This document shows, piece by piece, positions 8,139 to 17,739 of a stretch of 64,000 nucleotides of DNA. Within the stretch, counting starts at the first letter, position 1, and each line of letters opens with the position of its first letter. The notes beneath the pieces were generated by a model. That model was not told the origin of the DNA and searched no databases. It worked only from the letters and a program-made list of their open reading frames with translations. Position numbers and translations under genes: made by a program. The stretch comes from Hyphomicrobiales bacterium (GTDB lineage: Bacteria; Pseudomonadota; Alphaproteobacteria; Rhizobiales; Rhizobiaceae): contig UCHV01000005.1 in assembly GCA_900472395.1 (NCBI GenBank), positions 189,349 through 253,348 on the forward strand, written 5' to 3'.

Positions 8139-8417
8139 TCACAAGCCAATATAGGCGTCCATGTAATCGCGGACGTAATCCGGTGAGGACGATTTCACGA
8201 TGAAAAACCGCTTCTTACGGTCTGGTAGGGCTCGCAGCGTCTCCATGGCCGCGATCAGACGTTCGGCCACATCTGTGCGCGAAACCCTGCTCCGCTCGGT
8301 GATGGCCGGAGCTGTCTTGCGCGGCGGCTTAGGGTTAAGCCAGTGCTTGGCCGTCACGCTCAAAATTGATGCGGCCGAGCCTTTTTCAACACTTCGATAT
8401 CCAGCCGACGAAAGCAA
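8139..8417 (-). CDS. Small basic hypothetical protein, 92 aa (start uncertain)
   Basis: The frame begins with a TTG and has no good ATG; the true start could be another codon upstream. The middle is basic and proline-rich (NPKPPRKTAPAITE). The C-terminal part reads as real protein (VAERLIAAMETLRALPDRKK then SSPDYVRDYMDAYIG). No family is recognised. Confidence 0.5.
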   Translation of the reverse strand: MLSSAGYRSVEKGSAASILSVTAKHWLNPKPPRKTAPAITERSRVSRTDVAERLIAAMETLRALPDRKKRFFIVKSSSPDYVRDYMDAYIGL

Positions 8418-8797
8418 AACAGAGAGAAATCTAGGAACAAGTCGCCGTGCCCGGCGACCAGGACCCTAGCCGCATGAGGCACACTACAGGCGGGCGCTCG
8501 GATCTATTCCGAGTCTCCATTCCCGCGAAAACACTAGGACAAGCTGGGTGACGAGACTGCATTGTCTCCGCCGTCCCACTATGACGCTCCGGTCTACATC
8601 TGATCACAGATGCCTTAAGAAAAGATAGCGCTGGTCACCAGCGGAGATCGGGTATCGCCTGAATGGTGGCCATCCTGGTCGCGCGCGTAGGTCATTCCGG
8701 TGATCGTCAAGCCAGTCCTTCGACCGATTACGCACCGGATGAAAGATTTTCGACGTCGCGTTGTTAGGGGATTGTCGGTCGGGCACGACGCGATTGG
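8418..8797. other. Gap downstream of dnaE2
   Basis: Holds only the doubtful 65-codon frame listed at 8604. I see no terminator with a clear T-run. Confidence 0.4.
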
Positions 8798-8801
8798 TCA
8801 C
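8604..8801 (-). CDS. Possible small ORF coupled to dnaE2, 65 aa
   Basis: A GTG start overlaps the dnaE2 stop (GTGA), so translational coupling is possible. The product is arginine- and proline-rich with no recognised motif, so this may be chance. Confidence 0.22.
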   Translation of the reverse strand: MTNRVVPDRQSPNNATSKIFHPVRNRSKDWLDDHRNDLRARPGWPPFRRYPISAGDQRYLFLRHL

Positions 8802-11800
8802 TGGAAGTTTCGGCTTTTCACTTTGAGCGTGTCGATGTGGAGATCCGGCACGAACATGTCCCTTGCGTTCGGGATTGGCTTTGGCCGACCCCTTGCATCC
8901 CCTCCTCCTGCAGACCCATGCGCGAACTCATCGCCACGGCCGCTGGGGTTCTTGAACTCCGCATCGCGATCCGCCAAAGCGGACAGGTCGCTGGATAGAT
9001 CATTGAGTTGTCTGGCGATGAGATGGACGACATCCCCTTCTCTTTGGATCTTGCCTTGGATCGCCATCATGCTTGCGCCGAGGACAACCCGGCGCCTCTT
9101 CTCGAACAAGCTCGGCCAGACAACGACGTTGGCGATCCCGGTCTCATCCTCGATCGTAATGAACATCACACCCTTTGCGGATCCCGGCTTCTGGCGGACG
9201 AGCACTAGGCCTGCGACACACAGCCAGCTTTTGTCGCGAGCGCTCATCGCGTCGGCACAGGTCACGATCCGGCGCGCGGAGAGATCTCGCCGAAGGAATG
9301 AGATCGGATGTTCCCGAAGCGTCAGCCCGACGTGAGCGTAGTCCTCGACTACGTTATGTCCTTCGGTCATCTGCCGCAGCGCAACCGCTGGCTCTTGTTG
9401 CTCCGCAAACACCCTCTCCTCACGTTCCGCTGCAGCGACAAACAACGGCAGAGGCTCGTCCCGCAGTGCCTTGATTGCCCAGAGAGCATCGCGCCTTTCA
9501 AGGCCGAACGCAGGCCGGAACGCGTCGGCTTCCGCCAGTTGAACCAAGGCCTGCGACGGAACGTTTGAACGACGCCAGACATCATCGACGGACTCGAAGG
9601 GCTGTACCATTCGAGCGGCGACGATCCGAGCAGCATCGACGGCTGCTAAACCCGCCACTTGCCTCATGCCAAGCCTAATTGCGTGACGCTCAGTGCCAGG
9701 TATCTCTTCGAGAGTGCAGTCCCATCGCGAATGCGCCACCGAGATGGGCCGCACTTCCACACCATGCTTCCGCGCATCACCAATGATCTGCGCAGGCGCA
9801 TAAAATCCCATAGGAAGCGAATTCATCAACCCGGCGGCGAACGCATCCGGGTAATGGCATTTGATGAAGCAGGAGGCATAGGCAATTAGGGCGAACGATG
9901 CGGCATGCGATTCCGGAAAGCCGTAAGAACCGAAGCCCTCAAGCTGCTTGAACGTGCGTTCGGCAAATTCCTTGGTGTATCCATTGCCAACCATGCCGTC
10001 GATCAGCTTCGTCTGGAAACGCGATACACCACCAGTGAACTTGAAGGTGGCCATGGATTTGCGGAGCTGATCAGCTTCCCCAGCCGTAAATCCAGCGCAG
10101 ACCATCGCGACCTTCATCGCGCTCTCTTGAAAAAGCGGCACACCCAGCGTTTTGCCCAGCACCGCTTCGAGTTCCGGTGTTGGATACTCGACAGGCTCCT
10201 TGCCCTCGCGACGGCGAAGATACGGATGAACCATGTCGCCTTGGATCGGGCCAGGCCGAACAATCGCAACTTGGACGACTAAGTCGTAAAAGGTTCGAGG
10301 TTTCAGACGCGGCAGCATCGCCATCTGCGCCCGGCTTTCCACCTGGAATGTCCCGAGGGTGTCGGCGCGGCGGATCATGGCGTAGGTCGGACCGTCCTCT
10401 TGTGGGACTTTCGCAAGATCAAGATCTTCGTGCTTATGTTCGCGGATGAGGTCGAACGCTTTCTGCATGCATGTGAGCATCCCTAGAGCAAGAACATCCA
10501 CCTTCATCATCTTCAGGGCTTCGACATCATCCTTGTCCCATTCGATCACTTGACGATCCTGCATTGCCGCAGGTTCAATCGGCACTAGGTCGTCGAGCCG
10601 AGACCGCGTCAAAACGAAACCACCCACGTGCTGACCAAGATGCCGAGGTGCCCCCATTAACTCGCGAGCAAGACGAAGCGTCATCACCAAGCGGTAGTCA
10701 TCGGGATTGAGATTCAGCTCTCGAACATTGCGCTCGGTAACTTCTTCGGACCATGACCATAGGCCCGACGACAGCGCCTTTGTAACATCCTCCGGCAATC
10801 CCATCGCCTTACCGACGTCCTTGATGGCTCCTTTCGCCCGGTATCGTGTGACTGTGCATACAAGCGCCGCCCGGTCACGGCCGTAGGTCTTGTAGATCCA
10901 TTGTATAACTTCCTCGCGTCGCTGGTGTTCGAAGTCGACATCGATATCTGGCGGCTCGTTCCGCTCCTTAGACACGAAGCGTTCGAACAGCAGATCGTTC
11001 GTTTCCGGATCGATCGAAGTTATGCCAAGAATGTAGCAGATGGCAGAATTCGCAGCTGAACCCCGGCCTTGACACAGAATGCCTTGTGACCGGGCGAACC
11101 TGACGATGCTGTAGACCGTCAAAAAATACGGCGCGTAATCCATCTCTTTTATGAGATCGAGTTCGTGCCTAACCGAACGCAAGACCTTCTGGGGCAAGCC
11201 TTCAGGATATCGATCCGGGATACACTCACGGACGCAATGCTCAAGTGATTGCTGGGCGTCCATGCCGTCGATCAATGCTTCTTCGGGATATTCGTACGTC
11301 AGCTCCTCAAGTGAGAACTTGCACTGTTCCACGATCTCCATCGTTCTGGCCAGCGCTTCCAGATACCGTGGGAACAAGCGTTCCATCTCTGCGGGAGGCT
11401 TGAGGTAGCGGTCCGCGTGCCTTTCCCTGTCAAAGCCGACGTCATCGATGGTCGTGTTGTTGCGGATGCAGGTGACGATGTCCTGGAGCTGCCGACGCGA
11501 AGGCTCGTGGAAGAGAACGTCGTTCGTGACTACCGTCTTCACCTTGAACTTGACCGCCATATTCGAAAGCTCGTGCAGCCGCATCTGATCGTTTGGCCGC
11601 CTCCTGAGACAGAGCGACACATACGCCCGTCGACCGAAAATCTCAGCCATCTTGCGCATTTGAACCGCACAGGCATCGTCAGGAAGATCCGGCACAAGAA
11701 TGCCGATCATTCCCTCCGAATAAAGCAGGAGGTCCTCGACATGGAGGATGCAGTTGTCCTTACCGCCCCTGCTCTTGCCGAGAGTTATCAATCGGGTCAG

Positions 11801-12061
11801 GCGTGAGTATGCCGTCTTATCAGTCGGATAGACGAGTATCGACATGCCGTCCTGCAGATCGAGCCGACACCCGACTACCAATCGGAGACCTGTATCCCGA
11901 GAAGCTTCGAGCGCTCGAACGATCCCGGCGAGGGAATTGCGATCGACCACGCCGATGGCGTCGATGCCAAGTTGTTTTGCCGTCGCGAACAGGTCCTGCG
12001 CAGACGATGCGCCCCGGAGGAAGCTGAAGTTGGTAGTAACTTGGAGTTCCGCGTACCTCAT
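8798..12061 (-). CDS. dnaE2: Error-prone DNA polymerase DnaE2 (ImuC)
   Basis: 1087 aa, the usual length. It is a C-family polymerase alpha subunit for SOS translesion synthesis, working with ImuA and ImuB at stalled forks. Visible parts: N-terminal PHP domain ([17 protein letters not shown]), catalytic palm with [16 protein letters not shown] and the [15 protein letters not shown] segment, helix-hairpin region, and a C-terminal OB fold ([23 protein letters not shown]). The start is the ATG at 12061, forming an ATGA overlap with imuB; an upstream in-frame start inside imuB is rejected. Last gene of the LexA-box operon. Confidence 0.97.
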   Translation of the reverse strand: MRYAELQVTTNFSFLRGASSAQDLFATAKQLGIDAIGVVDRNSLAGIVRALEASRDTGLRLVVGCRLDLQDGMSILVYPTDKTAYSRLTRLITLGKSRGGKDNCILHVEDLLLYSEGMIGILVPDLPDDACAVQMRKMAEIFGRRAYVSLCLRRRPNDQMRLHELSNMAVKFKVKTVVTNDVLFHEPSRRQLQDIVTCIRNNTTIDDVGFDRERHADRYLKPPAEMERLFPRYLEALARTMEIVEQCKFSLEELTYEYPEEALIDGMDAQQSLEHCVRECIPDRYPEGLPQKVLRSVRHELDLIKEMDYAPYFLTVYSIVRFARSQGILCQGRGSAANSAICYILGITSIDPETNDLLFERFVSKERNEPPDIDVDFEHQRREEVIQWIYKTYGRDRAALVCTVTRYRAKGAIKDVGKAMGLPEDVTKALSSGLWSWSEEVTERNVRELNLNPDDYRLVMTLRLARELMGAPRHLGQHVGGFVLTRSRLDDLVPIEPAAMQDRQVIEWDKDDVEALKMMKVDVLALGMLTCMQKAFDLIREHKHEDLDLAKVPQEDGPTYAMIRRADTLGTFQVESRAQMAMLPRLKPRTFYDLVVQVAIVRPGPIQGDMVHPYLRRREGKEPVEYPTPELEAVLGKTLGVPLFQESAMKVAMVCAGFTAGEADQLRKSMATFKFTGGVSRFQTKLIDGMVGNGYTKEFAERTFKQLEGFGSYGFPESHAASFALIAYASCFIKCHYPDAFAAGLMNSLPMGFYAPAQIIGDARKHGVEVRPISVAHSRWDCTLEEIPGTERHAIRLGMRQVAGLAAVDAARIVAARMVQPFESVDDVWRRSNVPSQALVQLAEADAFRPAFGLERRDALWAIKALRDEPLPLFVAAAEREERVFAEQQEPAVALRQMTEGHNVVEDYAHVGLTLREHPISFLRRDLSARRIVTCADAMSARDKSWLCVAGLVLVRQKPGSAKGVMFITIEDETGIANVVVWPSLFEKRRRVVLGASMMAIQGKIQREGDVVHLIARQLNDLSSDLSALADRDAEFKNPSGRGDEFAHGSAGGGDARGRPKPIPNARDMFVPDLHIDTLKVKSRNFQ

Positions 12062-13569
12062 GCGAATATCCCGTGCATGAACCACTTGTGCGACCCGGTC
12101 TCAGGGTCAATGCCGTCGCCAGCTCTGAAGATCCAGAACCGCTCGCCTCCGTCGTTCTCAATGACAAAGTAGTCCCGCACTGCTTCCAACTCATTCGGCG
12201 TCCGCCACCATTCGCCGAAGACACGCTCAGGGCCATCGGCTTTTCTCACGCGGTGGCGCTTGCCACGCCAGGTGATTGTGGCAGGCGGATAGTCGGGCAT
12301 CATAGCGATCGCTTGTATCTGCTCTGGTCGGTCAAATAACCGGACCGGCCTTCGCCAATGCCGAACCCACCATACATCGCTCTGCTCAGCGACTGCTGAA
12401 ACCCGTTGGACACTGCGTTCAGGAATATCCGAAGGGAATGGCGCGAAGCGGTAGACACGCTGCCCGCGGTTCGCAAAGATGTCGACCAGAGGTGTAAAGT
12501 CCTTAGTCTCTTCCTCGACGAGGGACGAAGCCTTCTGCTCTTGCACCAGAGGCTCGGCGGAAACAGCAATGAGCTCCAGCTTTTCGATCCCGAAGCCCGG
12601 TTCAATCTTCTCCGTTCGATCCCTGAAAAGCTTAGTTAGCCAAGCAACGTCTCGGGCAGGCTTCGCCGTTCCGGCACGTATTGCCTGGACGGTATTGTCG
12701 ACTTTATGAATAATGAGGTCGGTCCTGCGAGCACCAAGGCCGCGCTTTTCCAGTTCGGCGACAAGCTGCACCACAAGTCGGCCAACGTACTTGTTGATCG
12801 TTTCGGCTGCTCCGATGGGTTCCTGAAAGGATCGCGAGACCGCGACTAGGTCTGCCGTGCGAATGGGGTCGATCGGATCGGACATCCGGCCGAACATCTG
12901 ATCAAGTCTACGTCCAACCTCAGGTCCGAAGCGAAGAGCGATCGGCGCACGTGGCGTATTAGATAGTTCGCCGACAGTCTGGAAGCCCAGCACTCGGAGA
13001 TCCTGCACTACCTTCTCCGGTAGCCTGAGTAAGGAGATCGGAAGCTTTTCTACAGCACGCACGATCTCGCCACGTGGGACTATGACGGTATCCCGCTTGA
13101 TTGCCCGCACACATGCGTGTGCTGCACCCCACGTGTCAGCGATAGCGACCTTGGCAGTAAGCTTCTTGGCACGAAAAAGGTTCACGATCCCGGTAATCAT
13201 TGGAAGTTCGCCGCCCTGCAAATGGTCGGCACCTTCAGTATCGAGCACGATGCCGTCTGTACCATCCACCGCGACGATCGGAGAGTAATGGCCGAGCGCC
13301 CACAGTCCAAGACGGTCGAGCGCAACTGAATCAGCGACTGGATCAGCATCAATAAGCATGAGCCCACGAAAAACGGCCTGGGCTTTCGCGGCGGGCATGC
13401 CTTTGCGGACCCCAATTATCCTGGCTGCGTTATCCGCTGCCGACACCCAGCGTTTCGATCCGCTTCGCGCGATGACAGCGATCGGCTGGTCATCCGGAAT
13501 AGCGGGATCGGCCCGCCTTATCCTGTCCGTCGGCAAATCTGGCAGATATATCGATACGACCCTGGTCAT
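12058..13569 (-). CDS. imuB: ImuB, catalytically inactive Y-family polymerase-like protein
   Basis: 503 aa from the ATG at 13569, which has GGAG six bases upstream; a GTG at 13608 is also in frame. The N-terminus [18 protein letters not shown] and the fingers/little-finger region follow the ImuB branch of Y-family polymerases. The acidic catalytic motifs of DinB are not evident, as expected for this adaptor. ImuB bridges the beta clamp, ImuA and DnaE2. It overlaps imuA by about 80 bases and dnaE2 by four, so the three are translationally coupled. Confidence 0.94.
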   Translation of the reverse strand: MTRVVSIYLPDLPTDRIRRADPAIPDDQPIAVIARSGSKRWVSAADNAARIIGVRKGMPAAKAQAVFRGLMLIDADPVADSVALDRLGLWALGHYSPIVAVDGTDGIVLDTEGADHLQGGELPMITGIVNLFRAKKLTAKVAIADTWGAAHACVRAIKRDTVIVPRGEIVRAVEKLPISLLRLPEKVVQDLRVLGFQTVGELSNTPRAPIALRFGPEVGRRLDQMFGRMSDPIDPIRTADLVAVSRSFQEPIGAAETINKYVGRLVVQLVAELEKRGLGARRTDLIIHKVDNTVQAIRAGTAKPARDVAWLTKLFRDRTEKIEPGFGIEKLELIAVSAEPLVQEQKASSLVEEETKDFTPLVDIFANRGQRVYRFAPFPSDIPERSVQRVSAVAEQSDVWWVRHWRRPVRLFDRPEQIQAIAMMPDYPPATITWRGKRHRVRKADGPERVFGEWWRTPNELEAVRDYFVIENDGGERFWIFRAGDGIDPETGSHKWFMHGIFA

Positions 13570-14242
13570 CACACGCTCCGACGCAAAACTCAGCACACTC
13601 GCCTGCACGCGATCTTAACAACTCTAAAAACCATCGAGCCCGTCCGATGCCAGGCACCGGGAGGTCCTCCGACGGCATTACGCTCACTCTCCACCGCGTT
13701 GTCGCTGCCGTGGGCTGCCCGAAATCGTTGGCTTCCGTCTGGCGCCGCCACCGACGAACCACTAGAGCCATCGTACCGGTCCGCTCGGCCACGAGCTGCA
13801 ATCGTCTGCTAGTGACCATCGGCAACCGGACCATTTCTCCCACCACGGCTCCCAGACCGCCGTAAGACAGTGCCTCCTCCATGTTGGCCGCAACGTCATC
13901 TTCTTTATCTGACTCCACGAAGGTCACTTGGCTGGCTTTCAAACCGACCTGAGCCAGGGCTGGAAAAAATAGATCCGGTCGCGTCAGACACCAGACGATC
14001 GGGCCGCGCGTTCGAGCGGCTACCCCAGCTGCAAAAAGCGCGGCCGCACTACCATCGACCGTTCCGCTTCCCCCGCCCGCAAACTCGTGTAGGGCGCCGA
14101 ACGCGAGCCCGTTGCCCGGCAGCACGGCATCGATACGCGGCACGCCGAATGGGAGCGACCCTACTTTCCGGTTTCCTTCTCCTTCCAGCGCGGCGATGCG
14201 TTCACGCAAATCCGAAATCACCAAATCACGGGCAGCAGTCAT
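13490..14242 (-). CDS. imuA: ImuA, RecA-like SOS mutagenesis protein
   Basis: 250 aa; the ATG at 14242 follows GGGAGCC. A RecA/SulA-like fold is suggested by the N-terminal DLRERIAALEG helix, SLPFGVPRIDAVLPGNGL and GALHEFAGGGSGTVDGSAAA around the degenerate P-loop. In Caulobacter and other alphaproteobacteria ImuA is required with ImuB and DnaE2 for induced mutagenesis. First gene of the cassette, with a LexA box 61 bases upstream of its start. Confidence 0.92.
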   Translation of the reverse strand: MTAARDLVISDLRERIAALEGEGNRKVGSLPFGVPRIDAVLPGNGLAFGALHEFAGGGSGTVDGSAAALFAAGVAARTRGPIVWCLTRPDLFFPALAQVGLKASQVTFVESDKEDDVAANMEEALSYGGLGAVVGEMVRLPMVTSRRLQLVAERTGTMALVVRRWRRQTEANDFGQPTAATTRWRVSVMPSEDLPVPGIGRARWFLELLRSRAGECAEFCVGACDDQGRIDISARFADGQDKAGRSRYSG

Positions 14243-14302
14243 CGTTCACGGCTCCCTTCAGAAACGTGTTGAGGTGGACGACGTCATGTCGCTAATTCAT
14301 AC

Positions 14303-14317
14303 GTTCACTAAATGTTC
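14303..14317 (-). promoter_or_regulatory. LexA (SOS) box upstream of imuA-imuB-dnaE2
   Basis: GTTC ACTAAAT GTTC is an exact match to the alphaproteobacterial LexA direct-repeat operator GTTC-N7-GTTC. It lies 61 bases before the imuA start, the expected place for SOS repression. Confidence 0.88.
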
Positions 14318-14553
14318 CGACTAACTGAGAGAGTCAAGCACGCCTGTGTTGGGAATATTATCCCACCCACATCGATCGTCTCAAAGGTGCAACAGATTCA
14401 AGCTACTAGGCATATGGGGAAAATTTTGAGTTATTCGTGGGGTTGGATATCGCCCGTTGAACAAAACGGCAGCCCTCTTACCATGACCGACCGACCCAGA
14501 CCCATTAGCCGCCGTTAGGAAAAGCATTCTAACATAAAAGGGATTTGACGGCG

Positions 14554-14781
14554 TCAATTACCCGGAAGTTCCGGAGGAATATCGCTCAGTTTGGTTTCCC
14601 ACGGCAATAGTGCGATCTTCGTGGTGTTCAAACAAAGTTCTTTCTCACCAAACGAAATGCTAGAAACCCCTTCGGCCGACACTTTGTCCGCGAGATCCTT
14701 TCCTCCCCAAGCGAACCCGAGGCACGTGTATTGCAGCCGCCCCTTAGGCATCCCGTACTGACCTGTGGACGTTGCAGTCAT
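14554..14781 (-). CDS. Small hypothetical protein, 75 aa
   Basis: Starts at the ATG at 14781, or at an internal ATG eleven codons on (MPKGRLQYTCLGFAWGGKDL). Short beta-type segments and a proline-rich end (SDIPPELPGN). Weak ribosome binding site. Not recognised. It lies between the SOS operon and the nuclease/HEPN pair, in AT-richer DNA. Confidence 0.45.
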   Translation of the reverse strand: MTATSTGQYGMPKGRLQYTCLGFAWGGKDLADKVSAEGVSSISFGEKELCLNTTKIALLPWETKLSDIPPELPGN

Positions 14782-15125
14782 CGTCAAACAAGATTCCGTC
14801 TCCCCTACCTACGTCGGCAACTGGGATCACTTTGACATTCGCAGACTGCGTGGTGTGCTCGAAATACCTTGCTTTGATGTTCACATGGATCGCTTGGGCA
14901 CGCCCTCATCCTCTCATGGCCCCAGTTACATCAGACACGCTTTCAAAGAAATAACTTTACTCTCATAAATTACATCCGCGATTAACTGACCAACCGATTA
15001 CTTGTCCGGCAATCTCCGGAGCGTTTCCTATAACTTAGGTCAATTGTAAGGAAATCAGTGAAAAATGGCTCGGGGGTCTCACGGCCTCGCGATTTTCAAG
15101 GACCTAACTGCTCACCATCTCCCTC
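14782..15125. other. AT-rich gap before the nuclease/HEPN pair
   Basis: No supported gene. It probably holds the promoter for the genes at 15126 and 16248, and could hold the left boundary of the defence segment, but I could not identify a boundary sequence. Confidence 0.35.
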
Positions 15126-16235
15126 ATGAAGACTGACATGCAAAAACCAACACTCCCCCAGTGCTCAATCTGCGGCTGCGCGTTAACGCTTGACGTCCTC
15201 CAAGCCGATCATATCGTGCCGTGGCATTCGAAAATTGCTAGACGCGCTCCCGATGCAAATTTCAAGTTTGTGTGCGCCGCTTGTAATGCGGGACATAGTT
15301 TTGCATCTTATTTGACCCAGCTACTAGATCGGCATCCAATGTACTCGCCATCGGCAGAAGTCGTGGATCAGAGTACCTCGGGGCCCCGTCCCGACATACA
15401 TGCGTTCTATTCGCATGGAGGCGAGGTAAGATCGCTCTATATATACTGTCAGAATTTTTCTGAATACACTCCACAGCGGGCAATCTCTACTTCCGACCAG
15501 CTTACTTTGGCGAAAGAGTCTTACCCCTCTGGCGAATTGATCGTAGCGTTCCCTGGACTTATGGATGATGCAACGCTCCAAAGTTTTCAACAGGATGGCT
15601 ACACGGTCTGGGATGCACGTCATCTTCTGGGGATATTCGAGCACGAAATCAAATCGACGCCTCACGAAACCTACCAGCAACGCCTCATGGACCTACCCGA
15701 ACGTCTCCCACAGGAGGAGTTTCTAAGTTTGCGACTTAGAAACTGCCCTCCCGGGGCAAGTCATTGGATGGATTATCAAAAACTGGTTGGTGAGATTCTG
15801 ACACACCTCTTTTGCGGACCGTTGCTTTTGCCTCAAGTTGAGCATTCGGACGCGACGAAGAAAAATCGGCGGGATTTCATTTTCCCGAATTACGCCGAGG
15901 GCGGCTTCTGGAGATATTTGCGGGATCGCTACGAGGCAGATTACATCGTAGTAGACGCGAAGAACTCCGCCGAGGAGGTGGGTAAAGACAGCGTGAACCA
16001 AATCACCAATTACCTCAAAGGCCCGGGTACGGGACTTTTCGGCATTATTGTTTGCCGTACAGGTCCAAGTTCAGGGGCCAGTACGACGGTCTACGAGAAG
16101 TGGCTTTTTGACAGAAAGTTAATTGTGTTCGTTACTGATGAGGACATCGTGAGAATGCTTCTCGCAAAAGCGGCGCAAGGTGACCCAACACGCATTTTAA
16201 CTGACATCATACAACGCTTTCGTCTTTCGATTTAG
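15126..16235 (+). CDS. Candidate defence nuclease: N-terminal HNH-type zinc module plus C-terminal PD-(D/E)xK domain
   Basis: 369 aa. Residues 13-57 carry CSIC (C13, C16), ADHIVPW (D28, H29) and CAACN (C50, C53, N54), the layout of an HNH endonuclease zinc module. Residues about 215-335 look like a restriction-endonuclease fold: a helix with E near 225, D250 in RRDFIFPN, D277-A-K279 in YIVVDAKN, then QITNYLKG. The middle (about 85-200) is unrecognised. The start ATG has no clear ribosome binding site; M5 is an alternative. The next gene starts 13 bases on, so the two form one unit. A role in DNA restriction is inference from domains and context. Confidence 0.75.
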   Translation: MKTDMQKPTLPQCSICGCALTLDVLQADHIVPWHSKIARRAPDANFKFVCAACNAGHSFASYLTQLLDRHPMYSPSAEVVDQSTSGPRPDIHAFYSHGGEVRSLYIYCQNFSEYTPQRAISTSDQLTLAKESYPSGELIVAFPGLMDDATLQSFQQDGYTVWDARHLLGIFEHEIKSTPHETYQQRLMDLPERLPQEEFLSLRLRNCPPGASHWMDYQKLVGEILTHLFCGPLLLPQVEHSDATKKNRRDFIFPNYAEGGFWRYLRDRYEADYIVVDAKNSAEEVGKDSVNQITNYLKGPGTGLFGIIVCRTGPSSGASTTVYEKWLFDRKLIVFVTDEDIVRMLLAKAAQGDPTRILTDIIQRFRLSI

Positions 16236-16247
16236 CCTAGCAAGCCG

Positions 16248-17222
16248 GTGTCTTTGACGTGGTACCGCGAACACAACCTCCTTGATATAGGCGATGCCAT
16301 GATAACCAACTTGCCGACGGCGGAACAGCTTGATGAATCGGCCAAAACAGCCTTCTTCGCTGGGTGGGTTGATCTGATGCGTATGATTTCGGACTTCGAG
16401 AATTACTCTCAAATGTCGATCGCACACCAAACAGCTGAACGGGCTGAATATTACAGGCATTGCTGTGCAGAGATTGACAAAATCTATTTTTGGGCAAGCC
16501 AGTCCAACGAGCTGGCGCTCAAGGCGATGATCGTCAAAGTAAGTCCTTATCTCCTGCTGCTTGGCGTAGACAACAAGCTGAAAGGATCGGTCAAAGATAT
16601 CGACTTCACCGAACTCAGGACACTGGACGCCGTAGATCTTTTGGCTGTGGTATCGACAGCGACTGAGCGACAACTTGCGCCAGAATTCAGAGAACTTTTT
16701 ACGGCGTTCAGAACGCGTCGAAACAAGATAGCACACCAAGGGAAGGCGGACGACCGAGATGACCCGTTAACGTTAGTCGCCCTTATGGCGCGGCAGTACG
16801 GCACATTGTGGCCCGATCACCGATTTCTCCGCGACTGGTTTACGTATCTGTCCGGAACTCGGCATTCCTATTTTCATGACGGGAAATGGTCGACGCCTCA
16901 TATGCAGTTGTACGAGATTTTGTCGCCATTTTTCAATCATGTCCGTGACGGACACATGAAAGCGCTCACCGGAATATCGAGAAAAACCCGTCGGTATTGC
17001 TGTTTGAAATGCTATTCTGATGGCTCTCTTGACCGAATGGGTGCGCTGGAAACAGAATTCCGAACTGCCTATCTTTCAGATAACTCGCACCTGTCTTGTC
17101 TGCTATGCGAAGAGGCATTCGAAGTCAGCCGGATCAAATGCAGTTCCCACTCATGCAAAGGGAACGTTATCGCAACTGGGGATTGGGAGGGCGCTTGCCA
17201 CCTCTGTGGCAGCTACGGCTGA
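16248..17222 (+). CDS. Zinc-rich protein with HEPN-like R-x4-H motif
   Basis: 324 aa from a GTG; an ATG at codon 18 is the alternative start. A helical N-terminal two-thirds contains FRTRRNKIAHQGK, where R158-N-K-I-A-H163 fits the R-x4-6-H active-site motif of HEPN RNases. The C-terminal 90 residues hold repeated cysteine pairs (CLKC, CLLC, CSSHSCKG, CHLC) suited to one or two zinc ribbons. It directly follows the nuclease gene on the same strand. An RNase or toxin-like effector role is inference; the HEPN fold needs a structure prediction to confirm it. Confidence 0.65.
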   Translation: MSLTWYREHNLLDIGDAMITNLPTAEQLDESAKTAFFAGWVDLMRMISDFENYSQMSIAHQTAERAEYYRHCCAEIDKIYFWASQSNELALKAMIVKVSPYLLLLGVDNKLKGSVKDIDFTELRTLDAVDLLAVVSTATERQLAPEFRELFTAFRTRRNKIAHQGKADDRDDPLTLVALMARQYGTLWPDHRFLRDWFTYLSGTRHSYFHDGKWSTPHMQLYEILSPFFNHVRDGHMKALTGISRKTRRYCCLKCYSDGSLDRMGALETEFRTAYLSDNSHLSCLLCEEAFEVSRIKCSSHSCKGNVIATGDWEGACHLCGSYG

Positions 17223-17277
17223 AGAGAATTAGGTATGGATAAGTATTAACGGCAAGATGCGTACGTTTGAACGTCAA

Positions 17278-17739
17278 TCACGTCCCGGCCTTGGTCAAAT
17301 GCTCAATCTTACGATCCTTCGCCTCCAGAGCTGACAGAAGCTCCAGGTTTGTGAGATGCGCCAATTCCAGTTCCTGACCCACTTTCTTTAACTGGACCTT
17401 CAAGGACTTCAACTCATCTCTGAAATCATCTTCTGATCTTCGTCTATGCTTATTTCGGTCATTCGTACTCAACCCGATCAATCGGCTGCGTTGCTCGCTG
17501 ATCAGCGTTTTCAAGTCGTCATTATGTTTGTGCAGCGCATCGCTCCCGCACTTCGCCTTTTTCCTTAACCCTTCCCAGTCCAAGGTCAAACCGGCCGCGA
17601 TCTCGTCGTTGAGGTTTCCAAGCGTCTGAATTCCACGCATGAACTCAAGTAGCGCCGCTACCTTTCCACGCGCTGCCAGGGTACTCTTGCGAGGTTTAGC
17701 CTCGACAGGATCGATCGCATGTTTTCGCTTATTTAGCAT
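17278..17739 (-). CDS. Small coiled-coil protein, fourth gene of the recombinase module (TnpC-like position)
   Basis: 153 aa, very basic at the N-terminus (MLNKRKHAIDPVEAKPRKST). Residues about 95-150 form a long heptad-rich helix (FRDELKSLKVQLKKVGQELE then LLSALEAKDRKIEHL). Its start overlaps the end of the upstream recombinase gene by 11 bases. Small coiled-coil partners of this kind accompany multi-recombinase elements such as Tn554 (TnpC). The placement and type fit, but sequence homology was not tested. Confidence 0.75.
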   Translation of the reverse strand: MLNKRKHAIDPVEAKPRKSTLAARGKVAALLEFMRGIQTLGNLNDEIAAGLTLDWEGLRKKAKCGSDALHKHNDDLKTLISEQRSRLIGLSTNDRNKHRRRSEDDFRDELKSLKVQLKKVGQELELAHLTNLELLSALEAKDRKIEHLTKAGT

